NCBI GenBank assembly: GCA_006503535.1
Contig: QYRS01000002.1
Span: 62,001 to 126,000 of the forward strand
DNA length: 64,000 nt
Direction of reading: 5' to 3'
From: Arthrinium phaeospermum
Lineage: Eukaryota > Ascomycota > Sordariomycetes > Amphisphaeriales > Apiosporaceae
Below the pieces are notes generated by a model. That model had not been told where the DNA came from and did no database searches. It saw only the letters and a list, made by a program, of their open reading frames with translations. Both the position numbers and the translations under genes were made by a program. The number at the start of each line of letters is the position of its first letter. Within the stretch, counting starts at the first letter, position 1. This document shows positions 36,121 to 47,770 of the stretch, piece after piece.

Positions 36121-37415
36121 CAAAAGAACCCGAGAGGTTATGTTGCAGAAACGGTTTTGAAGAAAAGAAAGAAGACGGAAGACCGCCGCATCATTCAAGC
36201 CGCATTTCTGTAGCCGCCGAGCCCCATCCCTTGCTTTGTTGGTCGCTCCCGGTCCGAATAGGAGGCGGACCCCTGCGTGGTCTCCATCACGAACTGCTTA
36301 CTGTTCAGTGGGCCAACCGGACGGTTAGCGCCAACAGCCAGGATAAGCCTTGTATTATAGCAAAGAAAGCCCACATTTCGTTTGACAAAGTCGATGGAAA
36401 TGACGCCCAAAGCTGCTTAATCCGGGTTGCAGTTCAGAATCCGCAGAAGAATACCCGGATAAAGAGTACAAGTAATTGACGACGGGGAGGGAGCGCCAGG
36501 AATGAAGAGGAATAGAGGGAAAGCTAGAAATGGACAGAAAGGGGTAAGAGGTGCCAGCGACGGGTGCTGAAGCATGCGGCTCTATCCCTTGCTGCGACGG
36601 ACGAGGGGTCGGTCCATCTCACGGAGATATCGTTCTCAGATATCACGGATTGGCACATGTCGAGGCTTAGAGACGTCATCGAAAGGTTACCATGGGAAAC
36701 CTAGAGCTCTATATGCATGCTGGGCTCGTAGAAACACCCTTTGACGGCAATAATCTTCGCTCCCAGCATTCAATGCCTTTCCATCAGCGAAGTATTAAAA
36801 CATAAGAATGGGTTGTCCCTCCCTACCCGGCTGGGTGGCTCGGTGGTCATAGCTGGATGGCAAATACCAGGGTATGTGGCAAGGTGCAGCAGTGGCACAG
36901 TTCCGTCCACGGTACATTGCCTGGCAAGAATGCCGGGTCAGGACTCGGGATCTAGGCTCTAAAGGGCTTTTTAGGATGTGGAAGCGAGAATCCCCAAGCA
37001 AGGGCTGTCTACGCGTCTCCTCGTGCGATGCGACTATGAGATCAACAGGAAGGTAGTACCGGGAATCATGGATGAAACGGAAGAAGCCCAATTCGCTATA
37101 ACGAATGGCCGCGGGCAGACAAAGTCGCGCACACCCTGCATCTTGCATGCAGCTATACAGGGGTGTGATTGCGTGAGTTGTTGCCGGATGGGCGCTATAT
37201 TGATGGTTGCATTATCACTGGGAGCAAGCCAATCGCCATCGTGCCGGGCCGCAACCGCCTCCAACCCCACGGCATTTCAAAGTATTGCCTGTGCAGCCCC
37301 CCATCCTGCGAGAATCCCGGATTTCCACCGTTGAGAGAGATACACACCACATCCTTTCTCTCTTAAGTAAACTTTGCATCGCACCCTTACTCAAGAGCCC
37401 TCATAACCCGTCAAG
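36121..37415. other. 1.3-kb divergent promoter region
   Basis: Lies between the minus-strand glycosyltransferase and the plus-strand permease. No coding motif on either strand. The last 80 bases are CT/CA-rich with no ATG, a typical leader. Confidence 0.5.
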
Positions 37416-39297
37416 ATGGCCGACATGAAAAATGACCCGGCCACTGTCGATATCGAACTGGATGCTGAAGTTACTGATCTCAGGGATGGAAATGCGCGGG
37501 ATCGGCGCGACATGACGCGCATGGGCAAGGCGCAGGAGTTGAAGGTAAGCTAATACAGGTACGGCCGGCGCACCTGGACGAACATTTACTAATGGACACG
37601 ACCCAGCGTAACTTCCGCTTTCTGTCCATTTTGGCTTCTCCATGATCCTTATGCAGGCATGGGAATCGGTGCTGGCGGTAGGGTCGATAGGGCTCACCAA
37701 CGGTGGAACGGCCGGCTACATCTGGATGTTTCTGGTCTGCTGGATCGGCTTCGGCTTCGTGAATACGTCCATGGCCGAGATGGGCTCCATGGCACCCACT
37801 ACAGGTGGCCAGGTACGGAAGTCCTTTATGCATTTTCCTTCTCCATTCAAGTTGTCTCGCCTCCCTCCCTGGACAATGAGAAGTGCTGACAACGAGAGCG
37901 GACCAGTATCATTGGGTATCGGAATTTGCCCCACGCAAGTACCAGCGGTTCATGAGTTATGTCATGGGCTGGATGTGCGTGCTGTCGTGGCAGACCGGCT
38001 GTGCATCGAGTGCGTACATCTCCGGAGGGCAGATCCAGGGCCTCATCGCCCTCAACTACCCGAGCTACCAGCCTCAAGGGTGGCATACGACCATGCTCTC
38101 GATTGCCGTGGCCGCCTTCTCCGTCTTCTTCAACGCCGCGATGGCCAGGAGACTGCCAATGGTCGAAGCCGGCCTGCTGGTCATTCATGCCCTCGGCTTC
38201 GTAGCCATCCTAGTTGTGCTCTGGGTCCTCTCGCCAAGGACGCCCGCGGCGCAGGTCTTTACGAACTTTCATGACGGAGGGGGATGGGGCAGCATCGGCA
38301 CCAGCGTCATGGTCGGCACCATGGCCTCGGTCTATCCTCTCCTGGGCGCCGACGCCGCGGTGCACATGTCGGAGGAACTACAGGATGCCGCCCGGATACT
38401 CCCGCGCTCTATGATCTGGACCACCTTCTTCAACGGCGCCTTTGGCTGGGTCATGTTGATCACCTTCTGCTCTTGTCTCGGCAACGTGGACGATGTGCTC
38501 AACACGCCGACTGGTTTCCCGTTCCTGGCCGTGTTCGAGAGTGCTACACAGTCGAAAGCCGGTGCCACCGGCATGAGCATCATCATCGTCATGATGACCA
38601 TTGCCGGCAATCTTACTGGTGTCGCCACCGCGTCACGCCAGCTATGGGCATTCTCTCGGGACAGAGGCATGCCATTCTCCTCATATTTCGCATGTAAGTG
38701 TCACTCATTTCTCTCACTCTCGTGACATCTATCGGGTCTCTGCTGTCTTTTCTCCACTTGTCAATGTCTCATTCAAATGATGGGTACGCCGTAATAAACA
38801 TTGAACTAATGGTGCTGCCATCGCTGGAATAAACGTTGAACTAACGGATCTGCTATGCTCAGACGTCCATCCCGGTCTGAACCTCCCGATCAATTCCATC
38901 ACAATGACTCTCGTAGTCACTGTGCTGTTGACTCTAATCGCCATCGGATCCGACGTGGCCCTCAACTCGCTCACCTCGCTAGGCACGAATGCGATCCTGT
39001 CAAGCTACATGTGCAGCATCGGCTGTATCACCTGGCGCCGTCTTACTAAACAGCCGCTCCTTCCTAGCAAACTCCCCCTCGGAAAATGGGGGCTGACGGT
39101 CAACATCGTGTCGATGCTGTTTCTCATTCTCATCTTCGTCTTCGCCTTCTTTCCCCCCCCCCAACCCGGCACCGGCGGATATGAACTGGAACATTCTGAT
39201 CTACGGGGCGTCGGTTGTTGGATCGTTGCTTTACTACGCACTCTCTGCCCGAAAGCGGTACTTGGGGCCGGTAGAGTATGTGCGGAAGTTGGATTGA
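37416..39297 (+). CDS. GABA/choline-type amino-acid permease (APC), two homopolymer frameshifts
   Basis: Four exons (37416-37544, 37607-37812, 37907-38693, 38863-39297) encode about 518 residues of an APC-superfamily permease of the yeast Uga4/fungal GABA type. Motifs: MGKAQELK / RNFRFLSIFGFSMIL, LTNGGTAGYIWMFLVCWIGF, MAEMGSMAPTTGGQ / YHWVSEFAPRKYQRFMSYVM, GWMCVLSWQTGCASSAYISG, LGADAAVHMSEELQDAARIL, GNLTGVATASRQLWAFSRDR, LNLPINSITMTLVVTVLLTL, and an end RKRYLGPVEYVRKLD. The frame breaks at a T run near 37632 (one T short) and at a run of ten C at 39153-39162 (one too many). Without correction the second gives a different tail ending at 39410. It would import GABA or related amino acids by proton symport at the plasma membrane or vacuole. 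Confidence 0.8.
38793..38856 (+). repeat. Tandem duplication containing branch point inside permease intron 3
   Basis: Two 29-base units, 38793-38821 and 38828-38856, are 24/29 identical by eye. Each contains ttgaactaa, the probable branch point. The second unit ends a few bases before the acceptor ag at 38861-38862. The permease intron is longer than the others in the window (169 bases). Confidence 0.6.
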
Positions 39298-39425
39298 AAT
39301 GGGAAATGATGTGGTTTTTGGCGCACTCAGATTGGTACTATGGGAAAATCTTATGTAGTCGTGAACCCCCATGGAGCCCTAACATGAAACAGTCTGCCCT
39401 CATACCCTAATTAGCTGTTTCTAAT

Positions 39426-41173
39426 TCAATCGCCAATAGAACATAGCTCCTCAAACTCATCGATGTCGCGTAGATCCTTTTCATCTTCTCCCACTAACTG
39501 GCTCATGCTGTTATGATTGAAAGATCGAGGCACAGAGCTGCTAGATGCAGCAGATTCATCGATTTCAGGCATTGAAGTCTGGGACCTCGGATTTCCCAAA
39601 GACGACACCGATTCCTGGATGTACGGGTATAAGAGACTGGGAATGCTGGAATGGTCATTGGAATCGTGCTTCCGGCGTGAGGGTTGCCGCTCATCCAGTA
39701 TGAGCTTCGCGTCTTTTCGGACACGAGCGGTGATCTGTTCCAGGAGCTGGCGGTGTGTCCGTGCTTCGGCCCGTCCTTGGCTGGGATAAACGTCCGGAAG
39801 GCGCCAGTGTAGGTAGATATTCTGGTGTGTCGGCCGGACCTGGATACCGTCGCCGCGCTCGAAGAAGTAGTAGGAGCACAAACGGCAGGTCGGCTTGCTG
39901 CAGCCGATGTACTTGTACTCGTTCCAGAACTGGCTGCGGCGAAATATGTCCTGCTGGATGAGGGCCGCGTGGAGTTGCACCTCGGCATGCACCGAGGGCT
40001 GGAACGAATTCTTGTTGGCCAGGTTCCTGATCTCGTTGCTGAGGCCAATTCCGTCCAGGGCCCTTACCTGCCGCAGGTATGGTCTTGGGTTCTCATCATC
40101 CCATAGCATGGTGCGAACGATGGCCTCGGCGCTGAGCTGCCGGTTCCGCAACGGGTTCGACGCCTTTCGACCAGAGGGGATGGCGCGAACTCGAAACTCC
40201 TGGAATAGTTTAGGCCAGCGGTCTTTTGCCGCCAAGATGACTTCCGCCGCCTGGCGGTAGGAATGCAGGTGGCCAAGGTAGTGGCAAAGCTCTTGCCATG
40301 CTTCAAAGTTTGAAGCGTTCGGATCATCCGTGTTTTTCAGAATATACTCGTCAATCCTGCTGCCCTTGTTCGTGCCGATGGCCTTCAGGAGGGTGTCACA
40401 GTTACTGAGGACTGCAATCCACTGTTTTAGCTCCTGATCACAAAATCAATGCAAGGGGAATAGTTGGAACGTACATTTGTTTCTGTCACTTTCGGTAGCC
40501 GTTACCATCGGGAAGGAAGCCTTGTTTGGAGGGCGTGCAACTCTTGTTCCAACTCTAAAACTGGCAGACCACTCGTCGTACCTCTTGACTTGTTGATCAG
40601 GTATTCCAACAATTTGTCCGGGCTCTTGACAAGGGTTCCGCAGTTGGCAATGCATGTCTCGAGACACTTTCTCAAGTTGATCAAATATGCCTGGAAACGT
40701 GAGAAATTGAACATGATGATCATCCCCAGAACCTTTTTGAGCAAGGGCCTCGGATTCAGTTGGAACGGGTTCGTGTGCACAAAACCCAAGAGCTCTAGCA
40801 AGAACTTCCGCGCCTCTTCGAGCTGCTCTGGGCTCCGCTGGTTGGATGCGAACGCGTAGATGGGCTCCCTGCTTTCTCCCTTCAGTACCGTCATGGCCGT
40901 GACAGTGGGCCCGCCTCTCTCACAGTCGAGGACCTGCGCAAGCTTATTGGCGAAGCACTTGTGGGCCTCGAACTCGGGAAGCATCGAGTCGGTCGGAATT
41001 CCGACTGAATCGCCCGCTCCGTCGCGGTGGCCCTTCAGGACTCGGTTCATGGCGTCTTCGAGGACCAGTGGCTGGTAAAGGAGTTCCAGGATCGCGGGGT
41101 CATCTCGGTTTGGTGTTTCATTCACGACAGCCACTCTAACGCCATAGGTGTCTGCGTTTGAAATACGGTCCAT
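39426..41173 (-). CDS. OTT_1508-like deaminase-domain protein with in-frame stop
   Basis: Exon 1 (41173-40475) and exon 2 (40433-39426), joined at a GTACGT donor and CAG acceptor, total 1707 bases, a multiple of three. The N-terminal part (about 220 residues, PRPLLKKVLGMIIMFNFSRF, LETCIANCGTLVKSPDKLLE) has no named fold I know. The C-terminal part holds a cytidine-deaminase-superfamily site: SVHAEVQLHAALIQQ with the zinc-binding His and catalytic Glu, and YIGCSKPTCRLCSYYF with the PxCxxC cysteines. This matches fungal OTT_1508-like deaminases, whose substrate is unknown. A TAA at 40502-40504 interrupts exon 1 just before the donor, inside what looks like a small insertion. The tail is Ser-rich and acidic. 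Pseudogene, readthrough or sequence error are all possible. Confidence 0.65.
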
Positions 41174-42598
41174 AGTGGTGTCTGTTGGTTGGTTGACAAT
41201 GTTACGATTGCTCGATAGAAGTGATGGTCACAGTGTTGTCGTCTGGAGAGGATTGTCCTAACAGTTTATAGCTTGCAGTAAAAATCGAGCAACTTGGAGG
41301 ACATTGAAGGTCACCTAGGTTATTAAGAGTCTGGGTGTCTGGCGGCCCCCTCCCACCTTGACGTAGATGAATATGTACGTGAGAGGAAAACCCAAAATTC
41401 ACCAATCAGACAGTGGCCTGCAGGAGGCCAGCCAGCTAAGGGGTTGGGGAAATGTCAAAACCCCAAACCCGGCAGTTGATCAGATGAATGATTATGCGGA
41501 TAGATAGAGTTTCTGTACAAAATACGATTGGGTTTCTCTTGTTCATCCGACTTTATCGATGGGGGCAAGGCGTTGACGATGAGATCTTCTCGAAAATCGA
41601 CATGAGGCTATCCCGTTTCATCCAGTTTACATGTTTTATGATTATACCTGACCGTTTGGGGCAATCATATGTTTATTCCGTGGTGATGAGAGCTATTATT
41701 CCACTTTGCCATCTTGATTGCACGGGCCACTACATATGATATTCCAAGCCAGTGCTAGATCTCAAAGAGATGCAGTTATCACGAATTCTCTTTCTTGTAT
41801 CTTTTTGGGTTCATGCCAAGGCTCCGTGGCAGAAACAACAGACTTCTCGCGACTTGTGTAGAAAGAAACAAGTCATCCTCTTTATTCGTATGCCGGCCAC
41901 GTAGAAATACCTTTAGAAAGTTGATCTAGATCAACGTGTGATTATTGGAGGGTAGTTAGAATCAATCTATACTCTCCTATGGATGGATACGCTGCGTCTC
42001 TACTGAGAGAAGTGAGAACAAGGGCAGCCTTAGAAATCAATGCGCAAAGGTTGCGCCCTGTGAGTCATCCGGAAGCTCTTGCCAACGCATGCCCCTCTAC
42101 AATCAAACAAGGAGGCAAGATAGCAAAACTGTAGACCAGTAAGCATATATTGAATGTAAGGCGAAGGAGTACAGAACAAAGCCAATGGTTTCAGGAGTGC
42201 TGTAGGCCTGCGGGATGACTGATTTATGAGTGCCTGGGCTTGGGGTGCTGTAAAGTCGACCAATCAAGATCGGTGTTGCCTTGAAGAATTGCTGCCTGGA
42301 CGGCGCGTGCCCCACTAAACCACGACACCTCGGTGTTGTGCAGCCAATTACGTCAAAGCGTACGTCTTAGGCGACAGTCCTCCACCATCTCACTGCGTCT
42401 ACCCGTGCATTGAATGCAGCATCACCTTTGTGAGATCAAAGCCATCAACCCCTTTTGGATTCCTGTTTGGCCTCGCTGCCATCCATAAGTAACCATCCCT
42501 CTTCCCATCATCCCCTCTCTCCATCTCCATCTTTCTCGTCTTCTATTATCAGTGCACTCCGTCATCTCACGTCACCGCTAAGTGTGCCAACATCCAGT
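41174..42598. other. 1.4-kb intergenic region
   Basis: No gene recognised. The right end (about 42440-42598) is strongly C/T-rich, a typical leader and promoter of the vWA gene. The left end holds the minus-strand promoter of the deaminase-domain gene. Confidence 0.5.
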
Positions 42599-45500
42599 AT
42601 GGCACCATTCGGGCAGCCCGATCGCAGCCTTTGCGGTTTCTACTACTTCCCGGAACACGACCCATCTATCGCTTCCCCAGGCGTCACACATACCTCCCCC
42701 AGGTCAAGGTCGAGGCACACACATCCATCATCTCTTCCATCGCCCGCACCACTCTGTTCCAGACGTTCGTCAACCCTGAACAGGGCCCCATCAAGCAGGT
42801 GCACTACACATTTCCCCTCTTCGACGGTGTCAGCATCGTCGGCTTCACATGCACCATTGGCGACCGCGTCATCAAGGGCGTTGTCAAGGAGCGACACCAG
42901 GCTAAGGCCACCTTCGACCAAGCAATTGCCCAGGGCGAGACGGCGGGTCTGCTCGAGCAGGCCGTCGAGACCGCGGGAGATGTCTTCAGGACGAGCGTGG
43001 GAAACATTCCCGGGGGCGCTCAGATCCAGGTCGAAATCACCTACCTCGGAGAGCTCAAACACGACGCCCAGATCAATGGCTTGCGGCTCACGATCCCGAC
43101 TTGCATTGCCCCCCGCTATGGCCCATATCACAGCGGCCCTCAGTCGCCTAATGCAGCTTCAGCTTCAGCCACGCCGGATGGTGGTATACATGTTATAGTA
43201 GATGCAGAGGTGTCTGCAGGTTCACGCATCACATCCATCCAGTCCCCATCCCACCAGATTGCAGTCACGATTGGAAAAACGTCCAAGTGTCCCGAGCAGC
43301 AAGACCTCTCCTTCGAGAAGGCATCCGCCACTCTTTCGCTTGGCTCGACTGAGCTGGACAAGGACTTTGTCCTTCAGATGACGGCCACGGAGATCGGAAA
43401 TCCGGTCGCCGTCTTGGAGGAACACCCGTCGATCCCGGGTCAAAAGGCCATCATGGCCACCCTGGTACCCAAGTTTTCGCTTGCGCCCGAGAAGCCAGAG
43501 GTGGTTTTCGTCTGCGACCGAAGCGGAAGCATGAGCGACAAGATCCCTAATCTGAAGAAGGCACTGCAGTTGTTCGTCAAGTCACTCACCGTGGGCATCA
43601 AGTTCAACATCTGCAGCTTCGGCTCCAACCACAGCTTCCTTTGGGACAGATCCCGCACGTACGACTCTGCAAGCATGACAGAGGCTATGCGACACATTGA
43701 GGGGTTTGGCGCCAACTACGGAGGCACCGAAATGTACCAGCCCGTCGAACAGTCGATCAAGCGACGCTACCAGGATATGAACCTCGAGGTCTTCTTGCTA
43801 ACTGACGGCGAGATCTGGGACCAGGATCGCCTCGTCCACATGATCAACGAGAACATTGCCTCGTCTGATGGAGCCATTCGCTTGTTCACCCTTGGAATTG
43901 GTCATGCAGCCAGCCACTCCCTAATCGAAAGGGTGGCGAGAGCCGGCAACGGATTCTCACAGGCCATCTCCGACTCGGAGGAGATGGGAAGCAAGGTCGT
44001 GCGGATGCTCAAAGGTGCCCTCTCTCCCCACATCAAGGACTACACGTTGGAAGTCAAGTATGAGGCAGCAGATGATGACGACGACTTCGAGGTCATCGAC
44101 ACCCCTCTTGAGTCATTGGTTATCGACGAGACCAAAGCTGCCGAAAATGCACCACCCCAGAAAACCATCTCGCTATTCGACCCATCCACCAATGAAGACG
44201 ACCATGCACCGACAGCTGACGAAGACAAGTTCTCGAGCATTCCCTCGATCAGTACTCCCAAGCTGTTGCAGGCGCCCCATACCATCCCGCCCTTGTTCCC
44301 CTTCGCCCGGAGCACCGTCTACCTGATGATGTCACCCGACGCCGGTAATCAGCGACATCCCAAATCCGTCGTCCTGCGCGGCACATCCCGACAAGGCCCA
44401 TTGGAGCTCGAGATCCCCATTACTCGCCTCGGAGAAAAGGGGCAGAGCATCCACCAGCTTGCCGCCAAGAAGGCTGTCGGCGAGCTCGAGGAGGGCCGCG
44501 GTTGGATCTTCCACGCCAAGAACGTCGAGGGGGTCCTGCTCAAACAGAAATACGACGGGCAGTTCCAAGACATGGTGGAGCGCGAGGCCGTCCGACTGGG
44601 CGTACAGTACCAGGTCGGCGGTAAATGGTGCTCCTTTGTCGCAGTTGCTGAGGGCGAGGGCGAGGGCGAAGAGGAAATCAAGGTCATTCCGGCTCAGCAA
44701 CAAAAGCAGATGCACCAGGCCGCGATGTGGAAGACAAACATGTCGCAATACCGTGGTGGCAGAACCCCATCTTCTGGGTACGCCCGGCAAGCCTTTAGTG
44801 CAAGCGTTCAGCAAGGCGGCCTTTTCGGTGCGGATCCGCAGACTCCAGAACGCCATGCTGCCCCCGGGGGTAGAGCATATCAATCCGGCGGCGGCGCCTT
44901 TGGTAGGCTCTCGAGCTCCGTTTTCGCCTCGCAGCCTGCCTCTGTCCCGTCGCGAGGTCCTTCGAACTCTGGCGGCAGTCTTTTCGGCTCCGCTGCGAAT
45001 ACCCCGCCGGCTCCAGCGCCCCAAGGCGGCGGACCCTTTGGTTTGCCTGCAAGACCTTCTCAGAACTCATCTGGCCTGTTTGGTGGTGCAATGAGCCATG
45101 CTCCTCCCTCTGGTGGTGGTCTGTTTGGTTCGGCCGCCAGCCCACCGGAGACTTGGCACGTGAGGAAAAGTTGCCTGGAGGAATCTCTCCCTCCGAGTGG
45201 TCCTGACACAATGATGAGCTTCTCGCCGGCTCCGACAACTGCCGGGATTGGCAACACGTCCAGCGGCCATAACGATGCCGCACAACCCAAAGCGCCTCAC
45301 AGGACGAAAGCGCGGGCCATTGCCCCGCAATTACCCGCCATGAGGAAGGCAGGTCCCTTCAATCGCTCTTTCGACGAGACGCATGGCGAGGGCGTGTTGC
45401 TCGAAGGTACCGAGTCAGCGGCGCCGACTCTGTCGAGACTGGTTCTGCTCCAGAGCTTCGACGGCTCTTGGTCCTGGACGCAGGAGCTGTTTTCTGTCAT

Positions 45501-45747
45501 GCAGTGGAGCGAGCAGTCGCTCAACTCGACCTGGACGGCCGCTGTTGCTACCAAGTACGGCAGGGACGACTTGGGCCACAGCCAGGTCATCGTAACCGCT
45601 TGTGTCGTTGCTTGGCTCCGGAAAGAGGCTGCGGGCGAGAAGGACTCGTGGGAGCTGCTTGTTGAGAAAGCTCTCGCCTGGTTGGAGGCGCAGCTGCCCG
45701 GCCAGGATATCGAGGGTTTGGTCGAGATGGCCAAGGATTTGGTTTGA
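42599..45747 (+). CDS. VIT and von Willebrand factor A domain protein with FG-rich tail
   Basis: About 1049 residues, no intron seen. The ATG at 42599 leads into CGFYY; one missing base in a C run near 42650 shifts to the long open frame (3149 bases present, 3150 needed). VIT domain: YLPQVKVEAHTSIISSIART, TLFQTFVNPEQGPIKQVHYT, FTCTIGDRVIKGVVKERHQA, VFRTSVGNIPGGAQIQVEIT. vWA domain (about residues 290-460): VVFVCDRSGSMSDKI, with the DxSxS metal-ion site, NYGGTEM and FLLTDGEIWD. Then a low-complexity region (about 740-860) with repeated LFG/GLFG-like units: GGLFGA, GSLFGS, SGLFGG, GGLFGS. A conserved C-terminus follows (LVLLQSFDGSWSWTQELFSV). Such fungal proteins are cytosolic homologues of VWA5A and inter-alpha-trypsin inhibitor heavy chains; function unknown. 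Confidence 0.85.
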
Positions 45748-46125
45748 TTAATTATGAGTGATGCTGATGGTCAATTGGAAGAAAGTTTCACGAGAACGTT
45801 GGTTTCTACTTTTCCCCCTTTTTCCTGATTTGAGAAGGACACTGGGTTTTAAACAATCAGGTATGGATGGCAATGCGAAAAACTAGTCTAGGCAGTAGGT
45901 AGCTTCTGAAAAAATCATGGATATGTTTCTCATAGTAAACATTCCCTGTGACATCCAAAGAGTGACCAAGAGTCTTCCAATTTCAAACGCCTTGGTCCAG
46001 GCGGGCACCAGAATCAAGTGTGCTATTGAGTGTTTATATGCGAGCCACAGGTGATTCCCTCTACTCGCATCAAACATAGTATCCAACTAGCTGATTCTTT
46101 ATGGGAACCACCCACCCCCCGACTG
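45748..46125. other. Short convergent intergenic region
   Basis: 378 bases between the 3' ends of the vWA gene and the FAD monooxygenase. Nothing recognised apart from T-rich 3' sequence after 45800. Confidence 0.5.
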
Positions 46126-47770
46126 TTATTGTCGCGTGTCATCACTCCTACTGGCCTTGATGAACGGTTCCTTCTTTACAGCGTTCTCCACCTCTTCATA
46201 GGCGTCATAGCCATAAAGCCATGGCTGGACATGTGGACAAGTCCAGCGACTGGGAAATGGACCTTTCGATTCCTTTCCCAGTTGCGATAGGAAGACTTCA
46301 TCACGGGCCTCCTGTTCGGGGCCATCCGGCATGTGGAAAGTATCTCTCTATGACAAAGCACGCGGTTTAGTTCAGGAACTATAGATGGGGAGAAAGAAGG
46401 GGGGGGGGGGCGGAACGCTTCTTGATGCACTTACTTGCTTGAATGTCTCTCTCACGATGGACTCACCACGGGCTTTCCTCAGCTTCTCGTACATAGTTAG
46501 AGCCTGGGGTATTTGATCTCTCGACTGAATATGCCCGAGCAACAAGCCGAGCACCGCTCCATCTTCGATGGCTGAGTTGGCGCCCTGGGCCAGGTAGGGC
46601 AGCATTGGGTGACAAGCATCGCCTCTACTTTTGGTCAGAAAACAGATTATATGACAATAATACTAGAAGTAGTGATGGGAAGCTTACACAAAGACGAGAT
46701 TGGACTTGTCGTTGACCCACGTGGTCATTTCCTCTCCTAATAGGCAGACTCCGTTAGCGACGTGTTGCCTACATTCGAGTGGGGTACCGGGAACTTGCGG
46801 TGCATCAGCTTCCACTTGTCGACGTGGTCGACGAGACCCAGGAACCGAGACAGGACTGGGTCCCAGCCCTCGAAAAGCGCCTTCATCTCCTCGACCGAGC
46901 CCTCCTGCCGGCTGACCCCGGGCGGCAGGTCGTCGGGCACGAGCAGCACGATGTTGTACATGTTACCGCCGCGCAGCGAGTAGGCCACGGCGTGGGCGTA
47001 GGGCCCGATCCAGAAATGGGTGGCGGGCTCGGCCACGCGGCGACGCAAGTCCGGGTCGGGGATCTGGTCCAGCTCCAGCACGACGCGGTACGCCAGGTCG
47101 CCCGTGGACTGGGGCGGGTCGTCGCGGCCGAGGAAGCGGGAGCGGCAGCGCGACCACAGCCCGTCCGCCGCGACGACGAGGTCGGCCGCGGCCCGGGTTC
47201 CCGCGGCAGTGACCACCTCGGGCCGGGGCGCTTGGTCCAGCGCCAGGTCGACCACTTTCTCCCCCAGCCGGAAGCGCACGCCCAGCGCCCGGGCCCGCTC
47301 GTACAGCGCGCGCTGCAGGTCCACGCGGTGCATGTCGAGGAAGGGGGCGCCGTACCGTGTGCGCATGTTCCGGGCGAAGGAGGCGTCCTGCGCCAGTACG
47401 GGACCCGTGTACCGGTGCACCGTCAGCTCGGTCGGCTCGGCGCCCGCGGCCCAGAGTGCGTCGGGGAGGCCCCACCGCTGCAGGATCTTGGTGCAGTTGG
47501 GCGTGAGCTGCAGTCCGGCGCCAATCTGTGGGGATGGGTAACACCTCAAGTTAGACCATGACAACCATAAGAAAGTGGTCATCATGCAGGGAGATATATA
47601 CTCACCTCTTGAAGCTCCTTGGCCGCGTCAAACACGGTGACCCTAGAACCGGACTGCGCGATGGAAATGGCGGTGGCCAGGCCGCCGAGTCCGGCCCCGA
47701 CGACGATGACATCGAGCTGGACGAGGGTCTCGCGCGGAGTAGTCATCGTTACTGAGGAAGCAGGCTCCAT
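46126..47770 (-). CDS. FAD-dependent aromatic monooxygenase (salicylate hydroxylase-like)
   Basis: Five exons (47770-47606, 47525-46773, 46731-46688, 46624-46435, 46347-46126) sum to 1374 bases, 457 residues, no break. VQLDVIVVGAGLGGLATAIS is the FAD GxGxxG fold. After intron 1, IGAGLQLTPNCTKILQRWGL follows. AAADLVVAADGLWSRCRSRF is the DG motif contacting FAD and NADPH. VGDACHPMLPYLAQGANSAI with EDGAVLG is the GD motif that binds the FAD ribityl chain. This is the class A flavoprotein hydroxylase layout of salicylate hydroxylase and related enzymes. It hydroxylates (often decarboxylating) an aromatic compound with NAD(P)H and oxygen in the cytosol. A run of twelve G lies in intron 4 (46399-46410). 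The exon 2-3 junction is the least certain. Substrate unknown. Confidence 0.8.

Noticed and set aside
35242..36213. Plus-strand open frame (323 codons) over the UDP-glycosyltransferase
   Set aside because: Antisense of an intact, motif-bearing gene.
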